Assembly: GCF_027579695.1 (NCBI RefSeq)
Contig: NC_083571.1
Location: forward strand, 73,761,279 to 73,825,278
Length of the DNA: 64,000 nucleotides
Source of the DNA: Neoarius graeffei
Lineage: Eukaryota > Chordata > Actinopteri > Siluriformes > Ariidae
Reading direction: 5' to 3'
The notes beneath the pieces were generated by a model. That model had not been told where the DNA came from. It did not search any database and saw only the letters and a program-made list of their open reading frames with translations. Of this stretch, positions 33,670-46,100 are shown in pieces; the stretch's first letter is position 1, and each line of letters opens with the position of its first letter. A program made the position numbers and the translations under genes.

Positions 33670-34027
33670 GGCGGCACGGTGGTGTAGTGGTTAGTGCTGT
33701 TGCCTCACAGCAAGAAGGTCCTGGGTTCGAGCCCCGGGGCCGGCAAGGGCCTTTCTGTGTGGAGTTTGCATGTTCTCCCCGTGTCCACATGGGTTTCCTC
33801 CGGGTGCTCCGGTTTCCCCCACAGTCCAAAGACATGCAGGTTAGGTTAACTGGTGACTCTAAATTGACCGTAGGTGTGAATGGTTGTCTGTGTCTATGTG
33901 TCAGCCCTGTGATGACCTGGCGACTTATCCAGGGTGTACCCCACCTTTCACCCGTAGTCAGCTGGGATAGGTTCCAGCTTGCCTGTGACCCTGTAGAAGG
34001 ATAAAGCGGCTAGAGATAATGAGATGA
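33670..34027 (+). repeat. V-SINE, full length
   Basis: Flanked by the 12-bp duplication GGTATTAACATG at 33658-33669 and 34028-34039; sits in CACTA-like element 1. Confidence 0.95.
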
Positions 34028-34288
34028 GGTATTAACATGTTTCTAATAAAGTTTCTAAAACATTAAAGAAATGTTTTACTATTGTTTTTAAATGGTTTTA
34101 AGAAACGTTTATACAATGTTTTAAAAAACGTTTCTGAAACATTTCCAGAATGTTGTATGATGGTTTCCAGAATGTTTTTCAAACGTTTATATAACGTTTT
34201 TTCAAACGTTTATAAAACGAAAAAATTGTCCACAAATTTTCATTTTATAAACGTTATTTTGTAGTTATTTTCAAGTTTCACATGCTTA

Positions 34289-34471
34289 AGGCGGCACTGT
34301 TGCTTCACAGCAAGAAGGTTCTGGGTTTGAACCCAGTTGCTGACGGGGGCTGTCTTGTCAAGTTTGCGTGTTCCCAGTGTCTGCATGGGTGTGCTCTGGT
34401 TGCCCCCACAGTCCAAAAACATGCAGGTTAGGCTAATTAGTGGCTCTAAATTGACTATAGATGAAAGTCTT
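34289..34471 (+). repeat. Diverged V-SINE fragment
   Basis: Head and core recognisable (GGCGGCACTGTTGC, GCAAGAAGGTTCTGGG, CCCCCACAGTCCAAA) with many changes; the tail is missing. Clearly older than the other copies nearby. Confidence 0.75.
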
Positions 34472-35694
34472 CCGGATTTATCCAGATATTTAAGACAATT
34501 CTTGAAAATCTCCGGTTTTCCAAATGGAGAAAAATTTCAGATTTTTTGTTCCGTTTCATAGAAATTACGTTTTGCGGTCACGTGGCTTGTTTGCGTTCGG
34601 CGACAGGGTGCCACCATTTTTGTAGTCTCGCAATGCTTGCTGGTGTGTACGAGACCTTTTTATATGCTTATATACATACCACGTGTCATGTGAACGAGAT
34701 CGTGCTTTAGAAAACGTGGTCTTCTGTGTACCTTTCTATTGAGCGAGACAATTGAAAAGGCTTCTCTATTGAAATGTTTACTGATTCAGCAATAATGTAC
34801 AAACAAGTTGACAGGAAGGAAAGGTAAAGAAGTTCAAACATTTATACAACGTTATATAAACGTTTTTGTGTTTGCTGGGACTGCCTGCCCTAGTAACAAT
34901 TTTATGTTCCCAGAACGTTCTGGACACGTATGCCTTTGGTTGCCTATATGGTGCATATACGTTAGGTTTGGTTGCCACTTGGTTGCCATGTGGTTGCCAT
35001 GGAAAGTTTTTCTGACATTGCCCAAATGTTTCCTGTTGGTTACAACAACAACCTTCCCCTGCCCTTCCCCTAACCTTGCTGGTTGCATGTTTGGTTCCTG
35101 AATGTTAGCCTAACGTCCCCCTGACATTGTAGAATGTTATGTTTTGGTTAGATTTTGCTTGCAACTAATTAGCAACATCAACACATAACTGCTAGCACAT
35201 CTACATGAGAAAACTGTCAGTGATGAATGAACAGGCAAATTTGGCAGGTCTTGAAAGTTTAATGAGATAAAATATCAATAACAAATTTGAATAAAAAAAT
35301 GTTTGAAAATAAAAAATAAAAGAAAAGTTTCTGAAAGTGTAATGGTGCATTCAATAAAACAATCATATATATACAAAACAGAATAAAATAGAAAAGTTTC
35401 TGAAACGGTGCATTCAATAAAACACATTCAAAACAGAATAAAATAGAAATAACAGTTTTTTAAAGTGTAACTGTGCATTCAATAACAAAAACAAAATAGA
35501 ATAAAAATCACTGTTCACAAAAAAGAATAAAAATTCACTGTTCACAATTCAATTGTCCATCCGTTGCTGCTGACCAGCTGATCTGAAAAGAAAAAGGAAC
35601 AAAATGTTTAAAAACAAGAACAATGAGCACATGTCCACAAAAGCATGATAAACCACCCTACTACCAACCACGAAATTTCTGTGATTGCACCAAA

Positions 35695-37703
35695 TTAGAG
35701 AGCAGAAGTATACCGTCTGTGTGGTGCAAATTTTAGAGTCTGCCCAAGGCATTCCTCCACTTCAGCTTCCGTATGGCCGGGAAATTTTTTGACACATGCA
35801 GCTAGAAGGCAAAATAAAGGAAAGTTACACATCAAAACCTAATCAGTCAAGCATGACATAAAAGTGATGTGATCAATATAAACACCTACCCTTTATAATC
35901 TTGCACAGAATGAGGTCATCAAAGGACATTTTGGCCCGTCTGCCCCGCAAGCTGTACTGGGCGAGTACCTCATTATTTGCCACTCGGCGTAGCATACGGT
36001 GAATGAATGGCTGCCCCTAAACCTGCTCCTCCGACAGTTTCAAGAAAATGTTGCTGTAAAAAAATAAAAATAATTATACAATGAAAATTACTGTAGCGAG
36101 CTTATACAATACACACATATTATAGACAGACAGACAGACAGGGCAAATTACCATCTTGTTCCTCTTGTCTGGTTGTTCCAGACTCCTATCCAACTCCAGC
36201 AGCTCCATCACCATGCTGCATGGTTTAGCCAACACCACATCTTCTTGCTGGAGTTGAGGCGTGTGTGTCGGGGTGTTGGTCTCCACCAATGACTCGATCT
36301 TGTCAAACCTAGCCTCGGTCCTGTCAAACTTCGCCTCGATCCTCCGCATCAAGCGACTCATGTGGGCCTCTGTGACTATGGGGACAAATGTGATGGAAGT
36401 TGTAATTTATAATGTACTTTCCTGAGTGAGTGAACTAGTTAAGTGTGTATAAAAGTACTTACTTCTCTCAAACATGGCTGCGATAGCCGAGACACTCTAT
36501 CCGTTATGAAGCGTCCGGCTGCTGGCTGAAGTTTTCAAAAAGAAAATATTAGTTTTCCTGTTCATGATTTTGTATTCCAACATCTGTAAATGGGAACTTG
36601 AAAGCAACTGTACCTTGAACAGAGTCAAAAGAGGTTTCCAGTGACTCTTGGAGGTGCCTGGCTGACTGAATTGGGTGTAGTGCCTGGCTGCTGGCTGAAG
36701 TTTTCAAAAAGAAAATGTTAGTTTTCCTGTTCATGACTTTGTATTCCAACATCTGTAAATGGGAACTTGAAAGCAACTGTACCTTGAACAGGGTCAACAG
36801 GACTTGGGCTAGGGTGGTGAGGACTGGCTCCAGTCCCGGCTGGTGTTGACCCTGAAAAGATGGTGCATATGGATGTTAAGTCATTTATTGGGGGGGGGGG
36901 GGGGGGGGGGGTTTCTTATACATGGTATTTGCAAAAGAAGAACCTATGATAATACATTAGACATTTACAAATAAATTGAAAAACACTTACATTGTGGTGG
37001 TAGGGGCATTGGGTCCTGCCGACCTGAAAAGAGCACACAAACATCAGATCAGTCACATAATATGCACCGGTTATTCATCATGAATGTTAGCTCCAAGCTA
37101 TGAATGATGATTTGGGAACTGTTAACTTACACACAGGGCTTCCAGGCACAGTCAGAGTCTTGGGTTGCTTCTTGGTTGCTGCTACCACTGGAGCAGAATC
37201 ATCTGGAAGGAAAGACCATACAATGTGCAATGTAAATTTCTTGTAAATGACTTGAAAATGAACACTGAATTGAGTAACTAATGTTGTCATTAGTGAAGAG
37301 AGCTTACCATCATCAGAGGATTCGGAGACAAACCTCCTTGGGCGCTTACGCTGCCTTATTGCAAAAGCGTTCACATCATCCTCTGTCTCAACACTTGAGG
37401 ACTCCATCAATTGCAAACACTTCTGTTCAGCTTTGGCGTATGAATCTATGGAAAATGACTTTTAGTCAGTAGCACAAAAAAAAAAAACCCAGTGCTGCCA
37501 TAGAGAGAACAATTCAGTATATTCTATGTAGTGCATAGCAGCGATAGCTCACCTGTTTCGTACCAGGTTTTCTTAACGGGATGTTTGGCCCAAGTTGTAT
37601 TTGGTGCTCGGCACTTCACAACATGCAATCGCACATTGTGTGTCGTCCAGTAGCAGACCATGCCATGCTAAAAATATATATAATTAAAAAATATATATAA
37701 CAA

Positions 37704-37776
<73 letters not shown>

Positions 37777-37925
37777 CTATCAAAAGTATATAGGCATATA
37801 TGTAAGCATACATATTTGCTATGTATCGACAAAAAAAAGACTCGTACCTCAGAAGTGTGTCCAAGCCATGAAGATGGCACAACCTCAATAGCATTGTCTG
37901 TGAACTCAACAACAGTGAAGCTCAT
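35695..37925 (-). CDS. Companion protein with DUF4806-type domain, multi-exon
   Basis: Exon pieces read from the minus strand: start MSFTVVEFTDNAIEVVPSSW (ATG at 37925), then CRAPNTTWAKHPVKKTWYE (about 37.6 kb), a basic segment RQRKRPRRFVSESSDD (about 37.35 kb), a coiled-coil-like piece MRRIEAKFDRTEARFDKIES (about 36.3 kb), and the domain core HRMLRRVANNEVLAQYSL then ACVKKFPGHTEAEVEECLG (36.0-35.7 kb), matching my memory of DUF4806. The last exons show good donors and acceptors. One in-frame TAG lies shortly before HRMLRRV, so this copy is probably inactive. A 166-bp tandem duplication (about 36518-36800) doubles one exon. The role of this second gene in CACTA-like elements is unknown to me. 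Confidence 0.6.
36891..36911. repeat. Poly-G run
   Basis: About 21 G in a row. Similar runs lie at about 6399-6420 and 60485-60500. Lengths are unreliable in most sequencing. Confidence 0.95.
37700..37772. repeat. (TA)n microsatellite in an intron of the DUF4806-type gene
   Basis: About 35 TA units between two exon pieces. The Ile/Tyr-rich frames across it are artefacts. Confidence 0.95.
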
Positions 37926-38227
37926 CTGTGAAAACAAAGGCATCATTAGCAAAATGGAGCAAAAGGTATTAGTTCCCTTGGCTGGCCTATGAAAACTCCT
38001 GTAGGTGTGAAACAGTCTATTTGGTTTTAAGAAAACATTACAAATAAACATGGCATTAAGATGGACATATTTTCCCAATCCATCCTTTTTACATGGCTAA
38101 AACACAGAATCTCCCATTAGCAAAACACATTTTGTATCATATTTTGCAAGTGTACACAGCAATTACCCTAAAAGGATTCCTCCAAAAAAAATCATTGTGA
38201 TGGTTAAATTGCGTGTGTGGATGTCTC

Positions 38228-40208
38228 CTAAAAATCATGCAGGACTGTCATGAAAACATTAGTCTGTTTCTGTGGCTCCTCAATCATCAAGGCCTGTTTT
38301 GTGAGTTCACATTCTGGCACCAGCTTCATGACACACTCACTCCTTTTCACTCTGAAGCACCCAATGATTCTTGAATCACAAGGATCTGTGAACAGAGGAT
38401 CCACCCTCTGAAAGACCTTGCACAAAACCATGTCATTCCTTTCTTCAATGGCCTCACAACATTTGGCACCTGCCAAAATGTATGCATTGTTTGGTCTTTG
38501 GGTTTTCTTTTTCGGTGCTGGAGCTGTGGGAGTCTGATCCTGGTCCATCTCCGAGAGCCTTTTAGCCACTTGAATTAGTGGTCTATTCCCTGATCGGACC
38601 AGACGTTTCAGCTTGCCCAAGTAGTTTTCAAACTGGAAGGCGCTGCATGCATCAAGGCATCCAAAGGTTTCTGCTTCATCTGTTAAATGGAGCATGCTGT
38701 GCACATTATACACCATGAAGTGTCTGCCATACAGCTCTGCAGTCTGTGACACAAAATACACCATCAGGTTTAGTCTGCATACTTGCCGGCTAGGTTGGGA
38801 GAAACCAAAATGTTCAGTGCCACACTGAAAGCCATGAAATGCCTGTACAGTGGCCTGGACAGAATGCCCTTGAGCACTACTTTTCCTGTATACAGGGCAA
38901 ACTGGCGCAGCTCTGTAGCTTTCCAGCGGTCGACTTCTTCCAAGCTCCTGGGCTTTCTGGTAAAGCAACTTGGTATATATATTCTCTCAAACCACACAGT
39001 CTTCTGCTGACCTCCTGGAGCTGTGTAGTCGACAGTCTCACCTTCCTGCTTCCCCTCACCTATTCCACTAACAGTTTCCTCATGACACCTAAACAAGCTT
39101 GGTGCATGTAATCAATGGGAAACATTTTGATCATATCAATGGGAAGTTGCAGGAATGGGGACACTGTATAGCCCTCAGTTTCCTTGACAGCCATCTCTCT
39201 TCTGAACAGGTCATTGGTTCGCAGGGTGCTTTGGACATCAGGGTATGTTACACGGCCGTCTTCCCATGTCCCTTTCTGTGCACATTTGTCACATCCATAG
39301 TATCCTGTGCACAGTTTTGTTGCTTTGACCATTGCCTTGGCAGGCGCATCACATACAACACAGCGCATGACAACCATTTTCCTTTGAATTCCGTTTTCAA
39401 GCAGATCCTTCATTTCTGCAACTACATCGTTGAGAAACTCCAAATCATTAGGTTTAGCAGGACCAGATGTTAAGGTGACAGGAAAAACATGAGTTGGACT
39501 CAGATGGATGGCACACAAGACAGGCCACAGAGTGGTCTTGCTGTTTTTGAACAGTGGAACACCATCAATGTTCAGAGACAACTCCAGGGTGGTTATTTTT
39601 TTCAGAACCTCTTGTGGGTAGTGGTTTAGTTGTGCTTCAATAGCTCTCCTTAAACCAAAGTGAACATACTCCATTCCTGATACCGGAGTTGACCTGATGT
39701 CTCTTGGGGTTGAGAGAAGGGTTCTTGCTGTTGAAGGCAACTCTGTGTGTCCATTGGCTTTTAATCCTACAAGAAGGTCATCAAGTGCAGAGTGTGTAAT
39801 CTGGTGTTTTAAGGCCCAGTGTTGTAAAAAGTCCTTTAGTGAGCTTTGTGGGTCGTTTTCCTCAATGTAAGAGTCACTGGTGTCACTGCTATCCTCCACA
39901 TTCATGGGTGTGCTCCACAGCGCATCTGATGCAAACTCAGTACCAACACTACTGCTTGTTGGTACTGCCATGCACTCTGGCTCTTCTTCATTCTCCTCTG
40001 CCAGTAGTACAGATTGTTCTTGCAGTTGCTGCTGATGTTGACGAAGCCTGGCCGCTTCTTGCATAGCCTGCTCTACCCGTGAAGCGTCTAGTGCGTCCTT
40101 CTCCTCTTGCATTTCTGCTCTCAAAGCCTTTCGCACCGCTTCCACCTCTCGCCGCACCCTCTTCCATCTCTTTGTGTAGGCTTGTCTGGCCAATCGCTTT
40201 TCACTCAT
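38228..40208 (-). CDS. CACTA-type (TNP2-like) transposase, frameshifted
   Basis: Starts at [18 protein letters not shown] (ATG at 40208) with a basic, coiled-coil-like N-terminus. The core [50 protein letters not shown] and [17 protein letters not shown] is typical of animal EnSpm/CACTA transposases. The frame closes at 39060 right after that motif. The next part ([28 protein letters not shown]) is in another frame, and a further shift near 38780 leads to [14 protein letters not shown] and the C-terminus at 38228. At least two frameshifts are present, so it is a pseudogene unless these are sequencing errors. It would bind the element ends and cut and join DNA in the nucleus. Confidence 0.75.
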
Positions 40209-40223
40209 TGTGGGGAAATACAA

Positions 40224-42300
40224 TGTGACTGCAATGACAAAACTAAATGACTAACACATTAACAGCACATTGGCACAGTACACAGTAATGCCACAAGTCA
40301 ATTGATGATACTAAAAACACGTTCATCATTCAATGAATGACTTAACTTTATCAAAATCCAAAAACATTGCAGAGTGAAGCGTTGCTAAAAAAAAAGATAC
40401 AACTGTTACAATGCTTTCCATGGACATTGCAACATGGAACTCAAAATTACATTAAAAGATATGTGCATAAGCCCATATCTTGCCATTCTGAAGCAGGCTG
40501 AGACATACCCCAAATTTGCCAAATAACTGAGACAGCAGCAAACATAACAAAATCAGTGAGGACCACTCTATTACATTGCAAAGCACTCAGAAAGGAGCTT
40601 CATGTTCAAAATACTGCACATATCCTTTAAAGGAGAATTCTGGCTGTTTTGCAAATAAAATTTTGAACTTTTGATTCCCCTGAAGTCAGTGCTGAGCACC
40701 GGTGAAGCATTTGATGAGCTCAGCGCTGACTTCTGGGGAATCCAGAAGGCAACAAAGGTATGTGCTGGCTTGAAAAGTTCAAAATTTATACACCTATGTG
40801 CTAGCTAATGCAGTAAATGTGCAATGTTTTCAAACATCAGGGTCCACACACCACGGGCAATCCCATGAAAACCATTTTGAAACAAGTTATGTGAATATAC
40901 AAATGTTGAAAGGCTGCCCCGTAGCCACCGTTTCAATTGAAATCCGCGTAGCAGCTATATGCATAACTTTTTTTTTTTTTTTAGACGGGATGGATTTTTC
41001 TCACGGTTTGTGCTACTGCCAACTTTCCTTGACCACAAAAGTTTGAGACATATTTGCAAAACAGACGGAATTCTCCTTTAAGGTATAACCACAACCAGAA
41101 CGAAATCACAAATTACCTTTTCGAAAGTAGAGTACTTGAACAGAACGTAGGCTTCAGTACTTCCAACAGAGATGTTTGTTTCCAAATCCAACTTCAACAA
41201 TCCAAGTTCCGGGTAGTGACTTTACTACACGCACCTACGTCCTCTTATCCATCTGTCCAGCCAATGAGGAGCATTCGTTTTGCGTCACATGCCGTTGCGT
41301 CAGGCAACCTGACCAATCAACAACTTACAGTGGCTAGGTCTCGTTTCTTCCTGTAGACCCCATGGGAACAAAGAAAAAAAAAATAATGTATGGAAGTCAA
41401 CGGAGAGATAACTTATTTTATAGTTCAGATTCCCTTATCCATTGGATTTAATACATGATGATTATTAACTTTTATGACAACCCTTCACACCAACAAAGTG
41501 TTGTTTTTCGACAGACAATAAAAGTTACGTTACGTTTTCTGTGCAACCTCTGAACTACAATGCTTGTCTCGTGCGATATTCTAAACTCTAAGCAATGTGG
41601 TTTGAGTGAGCTAGGCTAACAGAGTACTGCAGTAAACGTGTTGCTGATCTTTGCAGCCTACAAAAGTAGGCCCTCACTTGAGGTTTTATCCACCAACATA
41701 TTTCGTCAAATAATATATGGGGAAATCCGTACTGCTGTTATGCCGCCGTTCTGAGGCACAAATACACAGACATTTTAACAGAGAACACCGTCACCTACAC
41801 GACATGTATATCAATATGGGGAATGCGTAACCTCGGCGCTATGGCGTTAGCCATGCTAAGGTATGCTACATAGCACTATATCAAGAGCGTGCTAAATCAC
41901 AACAAAGGTGAAAGAATTATGTACGAGTTCTTTGTCAGATGGGAGACTGGAAAAGACTTGTTTTAGAGATACCAACAACGGTTCACTTCGTATAACGTAG
42001 CCGGTGACTGGAGATAGAGATGGTTGCATGCATAGCAGCTAACTGCTAGGTGAATAGTGAAACATACATTGCATCATAGAACTCAAACAACCAGAATAAA
42101 ATAACACATTACCTGATCGCACGTACTGTAAATCCAGATAACGTACACTGGCGCTGGTAGTTCTAAATCCAACAAGGAGACTCTGTGAAATTTTCAAATA
42201 GCTAAATAAAAGGGCTATCGTAACATCCATTAAGTCCGCCATTTTGTTATTTGCCTTAGAGCTGTTTGAAAGCACAGAGAATTCTGGGTAATGTGCATCG
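40224..42300. other. 5' region of CACTA-like element 2
   Basis: No convincing exon. Holds a short inverted-type segment near 40625-41080 (GGAGAATTCTGGCTGTTTTG and, reversed, CAAAACAGACGGAATTCTCC), which looks like the ends of a small MITE of about 450 bp. The leader of the transposase gene probably starts near 42250. Confidence 0.5.
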
Positions 42301-42841
42301 TATAGTTCTCAGAACAACAAAAAAACAACCAAACATAACGTTGTGTGGAGGTTATAGTGTAACCAAATGATAACGTTTCAGTTGGTTAGTTACCTCAACG
42401 TTTCGGGGACGTTTGGCTTCGTTAGGTTTCTGCATAACCATGAGGAAACGTTCTCTAAATGTTAGCTGCTGGTTACGTTCTAACAAACCTTTAGAGAACC
42501 ATAGGCTAACGGTACATTAACGTTCTGTGTTACTAGGGTGGTTGGTAGTATCAGAAAAAAAAAAAAAACAGTTGTTTATTATTTTGGTTATGTTATTGGT
42601 AATCCTCGTGTAGAGGCATGGGACGTTTTTATCGTAGACTTTTGTTTATGGGATGTTTTTTGGTGACCCTCGTGGAAGAGCCATGGGAAGATTGGTTAAA
42701 CCTCGTGTAAAAACACGGGAAGGCAGAAGTGTGACCAGAATGGCATGTGTGGGTGGGCAGTTAGCTCATCTGGGGGGGCAGAAAACAATACCTGAAAAAT
42801 TGGTGGAAAACCACTACTACAATTACTAGGCCTAATAGTCC

Positions 42842-42882
<41 letters not shown>
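42842..42882. repeat. (AAT)n microsatellite
   Basis: About 13 AAT units just inside the left end of the large hAT. Confidence 0.95.
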
Positions 42883-42883
<1 letters not shown>

Positions 42884-43138
42884 TCAATTCGGTAATCAAA
42901 ATATGGTCACACTAGCATAAATCATGACTGTCAATTTTGTTAACAGTGTAGAATTTTTTTATGAAGTTTTTGTTTTGTTTTTTTGTTTGTTTTTTTTTGT
43001 AAAGAAAAAAAAACTAAACTAACTTTTTTTGAAAAGCCTGGCTATGCTGAATCGAAATTTAAATGTTGACATTGAAAATGTTGGGATGCACCATCTACTG
43101 GTCTTCATGAATAGCTGACCTTTGACCTGGACCATTAT

Positions 43139-46100
43139 CTACAGTACAAGTCTGCGGTTACGCTTAGCAAATTCTGAAACAAATTCATTCATGTCTAGAT
43201 TTTCTGTGATTTCCTTCTCATGTGCCAGAATGACTAAATTTTTCTTCCTTGAATGCAGCATTGTTCTGCGTAGTGGAGTGAGGATGCGGTTCAAGGTGGA
43301 GAAAGAGCTTTCGCATGCAGCTGAAGACACGCCAATGACAAGTGCTGTGACATATATTGAAAGCAATATGGGGAAGGCCTCTTTGTACTGCTGAATGCAT
43401 TTGCATGCTTCAGAGAGGTTAGCATCAGTTGACAATTTATTGAGCAACATTGCTTTTGCCACAGAAATTTCATTTTGCAAGCTTATGCTGTTAAGCTCTG
43501 TGCCTGCAAGCACCTGAAGTGGTTTCAGGAGAGAGGGCTCAAGAAAGGACTTTGATTTTGGCAGGAGAAATGATGTGGACCTCATCAGTTCAACATTTCT
43601 CTGAGAGAATCTTGTCTCCATCTCTACAATAGCTCTGTCAAGAATGTTTAACATGGCCCTTTTAAAAGTTTGATTAGGAGCTATTTGGTCATCAGAATGC
43701 CCAAGTGTTGACAAGACAACGCTATCACCAAGCTGTGAATTAACTTTGCGTTTTCCTTTAGGTGGGGGCGAATTGGTAGGCCTACTTCCACCCTGAGAGA
43801 AATGCTCCTGCCAGAATGAGTCACTCCTCATCTCCTTCAGAGTAGCCAGTGAAGCTGTCACCACCTCCCCAGCAGTGCACATATCCACTGCTTGGGCCTG
43901 CAGAATGGCATGGTTTCAGTGCACCAAGGACCTGAAGGAGGAACTTTCCTGTGTTAAAGAAACACTGTCGTTTTAATTGGGTCGAAAGACCCAATGCCTC
44001 TGTGCTGATGTCAAAAGGAGCAGTGTCATCCTCTGCTACATCTGAGAGAAGCCCTCTGATTGTGTCCTCATTGGTGACAATGGACTTCGTGACCTCATAA
44101 TGACTGGTCCACCGTATTTCCAGTAGTCGTTTCAGTGTAGGTGTGTTGTATGTGTGTGCAACATAATGTCTGTGACAAAATGTGTTTAAAGAATTTGACC
44201 AGTCAAAGAACTTCTTTGCCAGGGGTTCTGCTTCCATTGCGTGAACCACTGCCAAATGGAGCTGGTGGTTGTAGCAGTGCACGTATGGAATGTACTTCCC
44301 CACTTTGTTTTGCAACAAAGCTTGGACACCACCCCTTCCCCCAGACATAACAGACACACCATCATAGCACTGACACACTAAATTGTCTGGTCTGTAGCCC
44401 AGGTCAGTCAAATGCAGGGGTGTAGTGGGCGTGGTACGCGGGGGTACGCCGTCCACCCACTTCTCCCGAGGTGAGATTAAAAAACAAACAAACTGTCATT
44501 CAATGGCCTGAGTTTATACGCTCTACAGTAAGTGACACGTGCCTTTGTGCTCATCATCAATGCCCCCCCCCCCCAATCGAACGTTACGTAAAACGTAGCG
44601 ACGCAAAGTAGAATGCATTCTAAACGCAGCCGAGATGTGTGTGTGTGCGTGTGTGATTTCCGGGCGTTCATGGTAGCAGCACCGAGAGGGCAACAGAACT
44701 GATAATTGCCTGCCTGGTCATCCTTACGCGGATAATTTCACCACATACTGTATTATATATATGATTTGAAATTCATAATCTTTGTGGCCTTCCTGTTTAG
44801 TGTTTTGTTGTACATCCAAAAATGTGAAATGACAATAAATTTAAAGAAATACTCAAGTCTTTAAGAAGCATGTCATGTATTTTGTATACGCAGGTGCCTC
44901 AATCGCACCAGACTGAATGCTTGATTTATTCGATTGGTGCCTCATCTCATTCTCATCTCATTATCTCTAGCCGCTTTATCCTTCTACAGGGTCGCAGGCA
45001 AGCTGGAGCCTATCCCAGCTGACTATGGGCGAAAGGCAGGGTACACCCTGGACAAGTCACCAGGTCATCACAGGGCTGACACATAGACAACCATTCACAC
45101 CTACGGTCAATTTAGAGTCACCAGTTAACCTAACCTGCATGTCTTTGGACTGTGGGGGAAACAGGAGCACCCGGAGGAAACCCATGTGGACACAGGGAGA
45201 ACATGCAAACTCCACACAGAAAGGCCCTCGCCGGCCCCGGGACTCGAACCCAGGACCTTCTTGCTGTGAGGCGACAACGCTAACCACTACACCACCGTGC
45301 CGCCTCGATTGGTGCCTTTTATAATAAATTTCAGCCCATTGCTGGTTTGTATGCGATGTGAGTGACGTGACTTTTTTTTGAACTTCTGGACACATGCTGT
45401 AGCTGTTGCCACGGCAGTAAGTAGGCTAGTAAAAATATCGAATTCCGAATGCAGCTCGGCTCAAATGAACATGAATCGAACATGAACAAAGGTGTTTGTG
45501 TATCATAATTTCCAATATTTTGGCTTCACGCCTGATAGTCCATGTTAAACCTATGCAAGGTTTATGTTGAGTTCCAGCAGCAGAGTGGTGCTGTCTACGA
45601 CGATGCATTCGGAAGAAGGCGAATTTGTTCCTCTTTAGCCATTTCGGCATATTTATTGGAGACAAAATAAACCGCGGCTTTTCGCCATAACAGTTGGGCT
45701 GTACTGACAAACACGAATGAAAATTGCACACATAAAAATGTCTGAAAAAAGTGTCTTCTTGTGCCCTCTTGTGTTGTTAAAAGAACGTAACATTTATACA
45801 AATCATTCATACCAAACAAAGGCTACGCTTCTGACATGATATCAAATCGATGACGTCACGAATCGCGTACCCCCACTACACCACTGGTCAAATGTGAAAG
45901 AATGTGGTCGGAAATGTACTCAGCATCAAGCTGATGTAGTTCAATTAATCCAATTAGGTGTTCCTTGGGGACAGAGTTTTGGACAAATCTAATTACTACA
46001 GACAAATTCTCTATGTTACAGCGATCTCTGGTACCATCACTTTTAATGCAAAGTCCAGGAGAGTCTGCTTTCTCGTATCTGGCTTGGATATTGTTTAGCA

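Larger units (their letters stand above)
27615..34879. mobile_element. Non-autonomous CACTA-like element 1
   Basis: Ends are CCCAGCAAACAC and GTGTTTGCTGGG with a 2-bp duplication AC at 27613-27614 and 34880-34881. Variants of AACGTTTATAAAAC recur many times in both orientations near both ends, the subterminal repeat pattern of EnSpm/CACTA elements. About 2 kb remain after setting aside the Gmr1-like element and the V-SINEs. No transposase. It contains a promoter-like block near 28255-28330. Confidence 0.75.
34888..42538 (-). mobile_element. CACTA-like element 2 with transposase and DUF4806-type genes
   Basis: Ends are CCCTAGTAACA and TGTTACTAGGG with the 2-bp duplication TG at 34886-34887 and 42539-42540. 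Subterminal GTTGCC/AACGTT-type repeats lie at both ends. Both genes are on the minus strand: transposase about 38.2-40.2 kb and, downstream, a second gene about 35.7-37.9 kb. A YY1-like GCCATTTTG (about 42239) near the right end may mark the promoter. It starts only 8 bases after CACTA-like element 1 ends. Confidence 0.82.

Noticed and set aside
37616-37912. Ile/Tyr-rich frames across the TA repeat
   Set aside because: Translation of a microsatellite; only the short exon pieces at its sides look real.
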